A stretch of 64,000 bases of DNA from Verrucomicrobia subdivision 3 bacterium UBA693 (GTDB lineage Bacteria; Verrucomicrobiota; Verrucomicrobiia; Limisphaerales; UBA8199): contig DBMR01000059.1 in assembly GCA_002298785.1 (NCBI GenBank), forward strand, positions 186,001-250,000. Reading direction: 5' to 3'. Numbering within the stretch: position 1 is the first letter of the stretch; each line of letters starts with the position of its first letter. The position numbers and the translations under genes are program-made. The notes beneath the pieces were generated by a model. That model was given only the letters and a program-made list of their open reading frames with translations. It had not been told where the DNA came from and did no database searches. Shown one piece after another: positions 61,206 through 64,000 of this stretch.

Positions 61206-63059
61206 CTATTTCGGGGCTTGGGCGGCGGGTACGCGCTCCAGTTTATCGTACCAACTGAATTTCAGAATGGCGGTCGTCACCGCCAGGACCACCAGGATAG
61301 ACCCGACCCAAGACCAGTTTCGCAACACCAGGTAAACGGGCAGGGTCGTGAGGCACAATTGCCACACGATACCCACCGACACATTGGCGAAGTCTCGCTT
61401 GCAGTTGCGGTTGGGTTGGAAGTCCGGATGCTCTTTCTCGACGAGGCGGCGAATGGGGCCCCAAAGGCCCCAGGGCCGCACTGAACGATAGAAGTCTTTG
61501 AGAATGACTTCGTCCTCGGGCTGGCTTAAAAACGTCCCCAGCAGACAACCCACCAGGGAAAGCACGAGGATGACGGGAAACGTGTATAGCGGATTCACCG
61601 AGTGGCCCACCATTAACTCGGCGAGCTTCGGCACCACCATGGCACCGACCATCCCCACCACCATGCCCCAGCAATAGCCGTAACCATTGAAACGCCACCA
61701 ATACCACTTAAGGACGTTCGCCATCAGATACCCCGCATACAACGCTCCCACCAGCCAGAGCATGACGTCCGTAATGCGATGCGTCAGCAGCCCAAAAAGA
61801 ATTCCGACACTCAACACCACCAGGGAGGCCACGCGACTCAAGAACACGTGCTGTCGCGCCGAGGAATGAGGATTGATGAAGCGCTTGTATATGTCGTTGA
61901 CCAGGTACGCTGGCGCGGCGTTGATCGTCGCGGCGAAATTCGACATGAACGCCGCCAGCAATCCCGCCAGCAGCAATCCAACCACGCCGGGAGGAACGTA
62001 TTGGGTGAGCACCAGCGGCAGCAACTTTTCAAAGTCCGGCTTGTCCATGGCGCGCAATTGCGGCATGCAAAAGGCCAGGCCTAAAATGGTCAGGCCAGTG
62101 ATCATCATATATCGAGGAAAATAAAGCACGACGTTCACGAACCCATTCATCATGCACGCTTCGCGCGGATTGCGGGTGGCGAGCACCCGTTGCATATCGT
62201 AGTTCGGCAGCGGCCCGGCCAGGCTGGCCAGCACGCCTTTGAAGAACATCAGCCCGAAGATTATGGTGAAGAACTCGTTGCCATCCTGACGGATCGCATC
62301 ATTCGCCTTGTCCAGAATACCCGTCCAGTCGAGCCCCAGTTTCCAGCCAAAAAATGGACTCATCCAACCAGCCGGTATGACCGCCTGCACCATCTCGGGA
62401 GAGACTTTGTACATCGCGATGCAGCCAATGATAATTGCCGTCAGGGTCAGGATGCAGAACTGCATGACCTCAGTGATGACCACGCTGACCATGCCGCCTT
62501 TGATGGCATAAAGCGAAGTCAGGGACAACAGGATGATTGCGTAAATGTTTTCATCGGATAGCAATCCCTCCGTCGCACCGGTGAAACGCCAGGGCAAGAT
62601 CACCACCGCAAATTTGCCGATGCCCTTAAACGCATAGGCGAGCATGCCAACCACCTGGATCACCGCGAAAATCACCACACTAAGATGCGCCAGATTGGCT
62701 CCCGTTCCGCGCCCGAACCGCGTTTGAATCCATTCCGCCCCGGTTAGCACGTTCGAACGACGCAGCCATCCACTCAGGAACATCATCAGGAAGATCTGGT
62801 TAAATACGGGCCACAAAAACGGCAGCCAGATACTCTTTAGACCGTATACCAGTAGCCAATACACCATGAGCATCGTGCCGCTGATATCGAACATCCCGGA
62901 AGCGTCCGAAATGCCTAGCAGATACCAGGGCATCGACTTGCCGCCCAGGAAATAAGAATCCAGGTCCTTGGCGCCGCGCCGTGATACCCATAGACCGATC
63001 AAAACCGTTGTCAGGAAGTAAACCGCGATGATCGCCGTGTCGAGGGAGTGGAGAGTCAT
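61206..63059 (-). CDS. Sodium:solute symporter family protein
   Basis: 617 residues with about 13-14 membrane helices, SSS family. The N terminus 'IIAVYFLTTVLIGLWVSRRG' and 'DLDSYFLGGKSMPWYLLGIS' are typical, followed by 'DASGMFDISGTMLMVYW' on helix 2 and a sodium-site-like 'LLAGLLAAFMSNFAATINAA' near residue 365-384. SSS proteins import sugars, amino acids or nucleosides with sodium. The substrate is unknown; its place between GH130 and GH127 genes favours a sugar. It is convergent with GH130 and divergent from the GH127 gene, with a 256-base gap. Confidence 0.9.
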   Translation of the reverse strand: MTLHSLDTAIIAVYFLTTVLIGLWVSRRGAKDLDSYFLGGKSMPWYLLGISDASGMFDISGTMLMVYWLLVYGLKSIWLPFLWPVFNQIFLMMFLSGWLRRSNVLTGAEWIQTRFGRGTGANLAHLSVVIFAVIQVVGMLAYAFKGIGKFAVVILPWRFTGATEGLLSDENIYAIILLSLTSLYAIKGGMVSVVITEVMQFCILTLTAIIIGCIAMYKVSPEMVQAVIPAGWMSPFFGWKLGLDWTGILDKANDAIRQDGNEFFTIIFGLMFFKGVLASLAGPLPNYDMQRVLATRNPREACMMNGFVNVVLYFPRYMMITGLTILGLAFCMPQLRAMDKPDFEKLLPLVLTQYVPPGVVGLLLAGLLAAFMSNFAATINAAPAYLVNDIYKRFINPHSSARQHVFLSRVASLVVLSVGILFGLLTHRITDVMLWLVGALYAGYLMANVLKWYWWRFNGYGYCWGMVVGMVGAMVVPKLAELMVGHSVNPLYTFPVILVLSLVGCLLGTFLSQPEDEVILKDFYRSVRPWGLWGPIRRLVEKEHPDFQPNRNCKRDFANVSVGIVWQLCLTTLPVYLVLRNWSWVGSILVVLAVTTAILKFSWYDKLERVPAAQAPK

Positions 63060-63315
63060 GTTGTTAGCCGTGAGGCACCCGGTATTTCCGACTGAACAGC
63101 CGCAGGTTTGCCCTGCGGATCCGGAGGGATTGGCTCTGAAATGGGCTCACGTTCGGGCGATGCTGCCAAACCGAATGGGGAGAGGCAAGCTGCAAGCTTA
63201 AACCGGTGATGCAACTGACATATGGGCTGCGTCAAGGCGGGCCGCGCTTTCCTGCGCCAGACCATCCCCAAATCTTGTTTGCAGTCCGCGTCAGGTTCGT
63301 GACAATGGTTTCATT

Positions 63316-64000
63316 GTGAAAACTGTATCGAATGTTGCCCTCGTGACAGTCCTTTGCTTCAGCGCCAGTCTGGCCTTGGGACGGGCGGAATCGTTAAGCT
63401 CCAGCACCGCTCCTGCGAAAATTACGCCGGCAGCCCCACCGCAGGCGGCGCCGTTCCCGCTCCGCGAGGTGCGTCTTCTCGACGGCCCGTTCAAGACAGG
63501 GCAGGACATTGCCGTCAAATACCTTTTAAGTCTGGAGCCGGATCGGTTTCTCGCCAATTTCCGCAAGGAGGCCGGCTTGGAACCCAAAGCCAAACAGTAT
63601 GGCGGGTGGGAAACCCAAGGGGTGTCGGGTCATTCCGGCGGGCATTACCTGAGCGCCTGTGCGATCGCGTACGCCGCTACGGGCGATCCAAAGCTCCTCG
63701 AACGAGTGAACTATCTCGTCAAAGAACTCGGCGAGTGCCAGGCGGCCAACGGGAACGGATACGTCGCCGCCATCCCCAACGGAAAGACCATTTACGCTGA
63801 TATCGGCGCAGGCAAAATCAGTTCCTCCGGATTCGATCTCAATGGCGGGTGGGTGCCGAATTACACGTTACACAAGTTGTTTGCGGGACTGCGCGATGCC
63901 TACCGACTTGCTGGTAACGCCCAGGCGCTTGAGATCTCAAAGAAGCTCGCCGACTGGCTGGACAAGACCTTGAGCCCATTGAGCGACGCGCAAATGCAGC
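63316..64000 (+). CDS. GH127 (DUF1680) family protein, 5' part (partial)
   Basis: The frame runs off the window end after 228 codons. GTG 63316 is the only plausible start and gives a signal peptide ('NVALVTVLCFSASLALGRA'). The family N terminus is clear: 'PFPLREVRLLDGPFKTGQDI', 'VKYLLSLEPDRFLANFRKEA' in part, 'YGGWETQGVSGHSGGHYLSA' and 'WVPNYTLHKLFAGLRDAYRL'. GH127 enzymes are beta-L-arabinofuranosidases acting on pectin or hydroxyproline-linked arabinans. The active-site Glu/Cys cluster lies beyond the window. It may work with the GH53 galactanase at 57104. Confidence 0.88.
   Translation, partial: MKTVSNVALVTVLCFSASLALGRAESLSSSTAPAKITPAAPPQAAPFPLREVRLLDGPFKTGQDIAVKYLLSLEPDRFLANFRKEAGLEPKAKQYGGWETQGVSGHSGGHYLSACAIAYAATGDPKLLERVNYLVKELGECQAANGNGYVAAIPNGKTIYADIGAGKISSSGFDLNGGWVPNYTLHKLFAGLRDAYRLAGNAQALEISKKLADWLDKTLSPLSDAQMQ

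Noticed and set aside
1..64000. CRISPR array, integrase, transposase, toxin-antitoxin or defence cluster
   Set aside because: No regularly spaced repeats and no such protein families were seen anywhere in the window.

Overview
The window reads as chromosomal DNA of a heterotrophic, Gram-negative bacterium, most probably a Verrucomicrobiota member of the Pedosphaera/Limisphaerales type. This placement is an inference from gene content; no 16S rRNA gene is present. Supporting it are lpxD (lipid A), a PEP-CTERM sorting signal, many Sec- or Tat-exported sugar-active proteins (two GH172/DUF2961 proteins, a GH53 galactanase, GH130, GH127, two GHL10 proteins, a DUF1343/GH171 protein), exported Gfo/Idh/MocA oxidoreductases, and C-terminal modules ending in a 'YFRLIKP/FYRLRGN'-type motif. 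Base composition looks moderately GC-rich and even; I saw no integrase, transposase, CRISPR array, rRNA or tRNA. By content this is largely core chromosome with dispersed polysaccharide-use genes rather than a mobile island.

Layout. 0-7 kb: the tail of an exported protein, a GH172 protein, an exported oxidoreductase, then trpG/pabA and aroB (chorismate metabolism) on the minus strand and an APC permease with a universal-stress-like tail. 7-15 kb: a secreted protein of four related beta-sandwich repeats, then an arylacetate/arylpyruvate locus (paaK and an ACT protein facing a PaaI thioesterase, iorB, iorA and a class V aminotransferase). 15-22 kb: a second GH172 protein coupled to a Tat-exported TIM-barrel protein, a Cys-rich hypothetical overlapping rpsU, a Sel1-repeat protein, and a LysR regulator divergent from an OsmC-like gene that overlaps rpoZ. 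22-28 kb: lpxD, a fatty acid desaturase, glgA and serS. 28-41 kb: a MOSC protein, a Tat oxidoreductase, a POT-like transporter, lysS, glnS, superoxide dismutase, a Tat aldo/keto reductase, an NtrC-type response regulator, a membrane-anchored coiled coil, a DUF1343 protein, a small Cys-rich exported protein and a PEP-CTERM protein.

42-53 kb is the clearest functional unit: mreB, mreC, mreD, mrdA (PBP2), rodA and an RNase E/G gene, all on the plus strand; mreD/mrdA/rodA overlap by 1-4 bases and the RNase starts one base after rodA. A CBM9-like protein and a GHL10 protein follow. Next comes the RNase P RNA gene (rnpB, minus strand) with a readable promoter and a coiled-coil/zinc-ribbon protein upstream of it. 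54-64 kb: a membrane-anchored PQQ-type beta-propeller, an unrecognised one-TM protein next to a GH53 galactanase, a GHL10 protein, GH130, a sodium:solute symporter and the first part of a GH127 (DUF1680) gene cut by the window end.

Most notable points: an OsmC-family protein with serine where the peroxidatic cysteine should be, overlapping rpoZ; an IorA that ends before the usual C-terminal ferredoxin domain; GH172 genes paired with exported sugar oxidoreductase or isomerase-like genes; an N-terminal beta-sandwich module shared by the four-repeat protein and the GH53 enzyme; and a Cys-rich hypothetical overlapping rpsU. No complete, clearly novel defence or mobile system was found.
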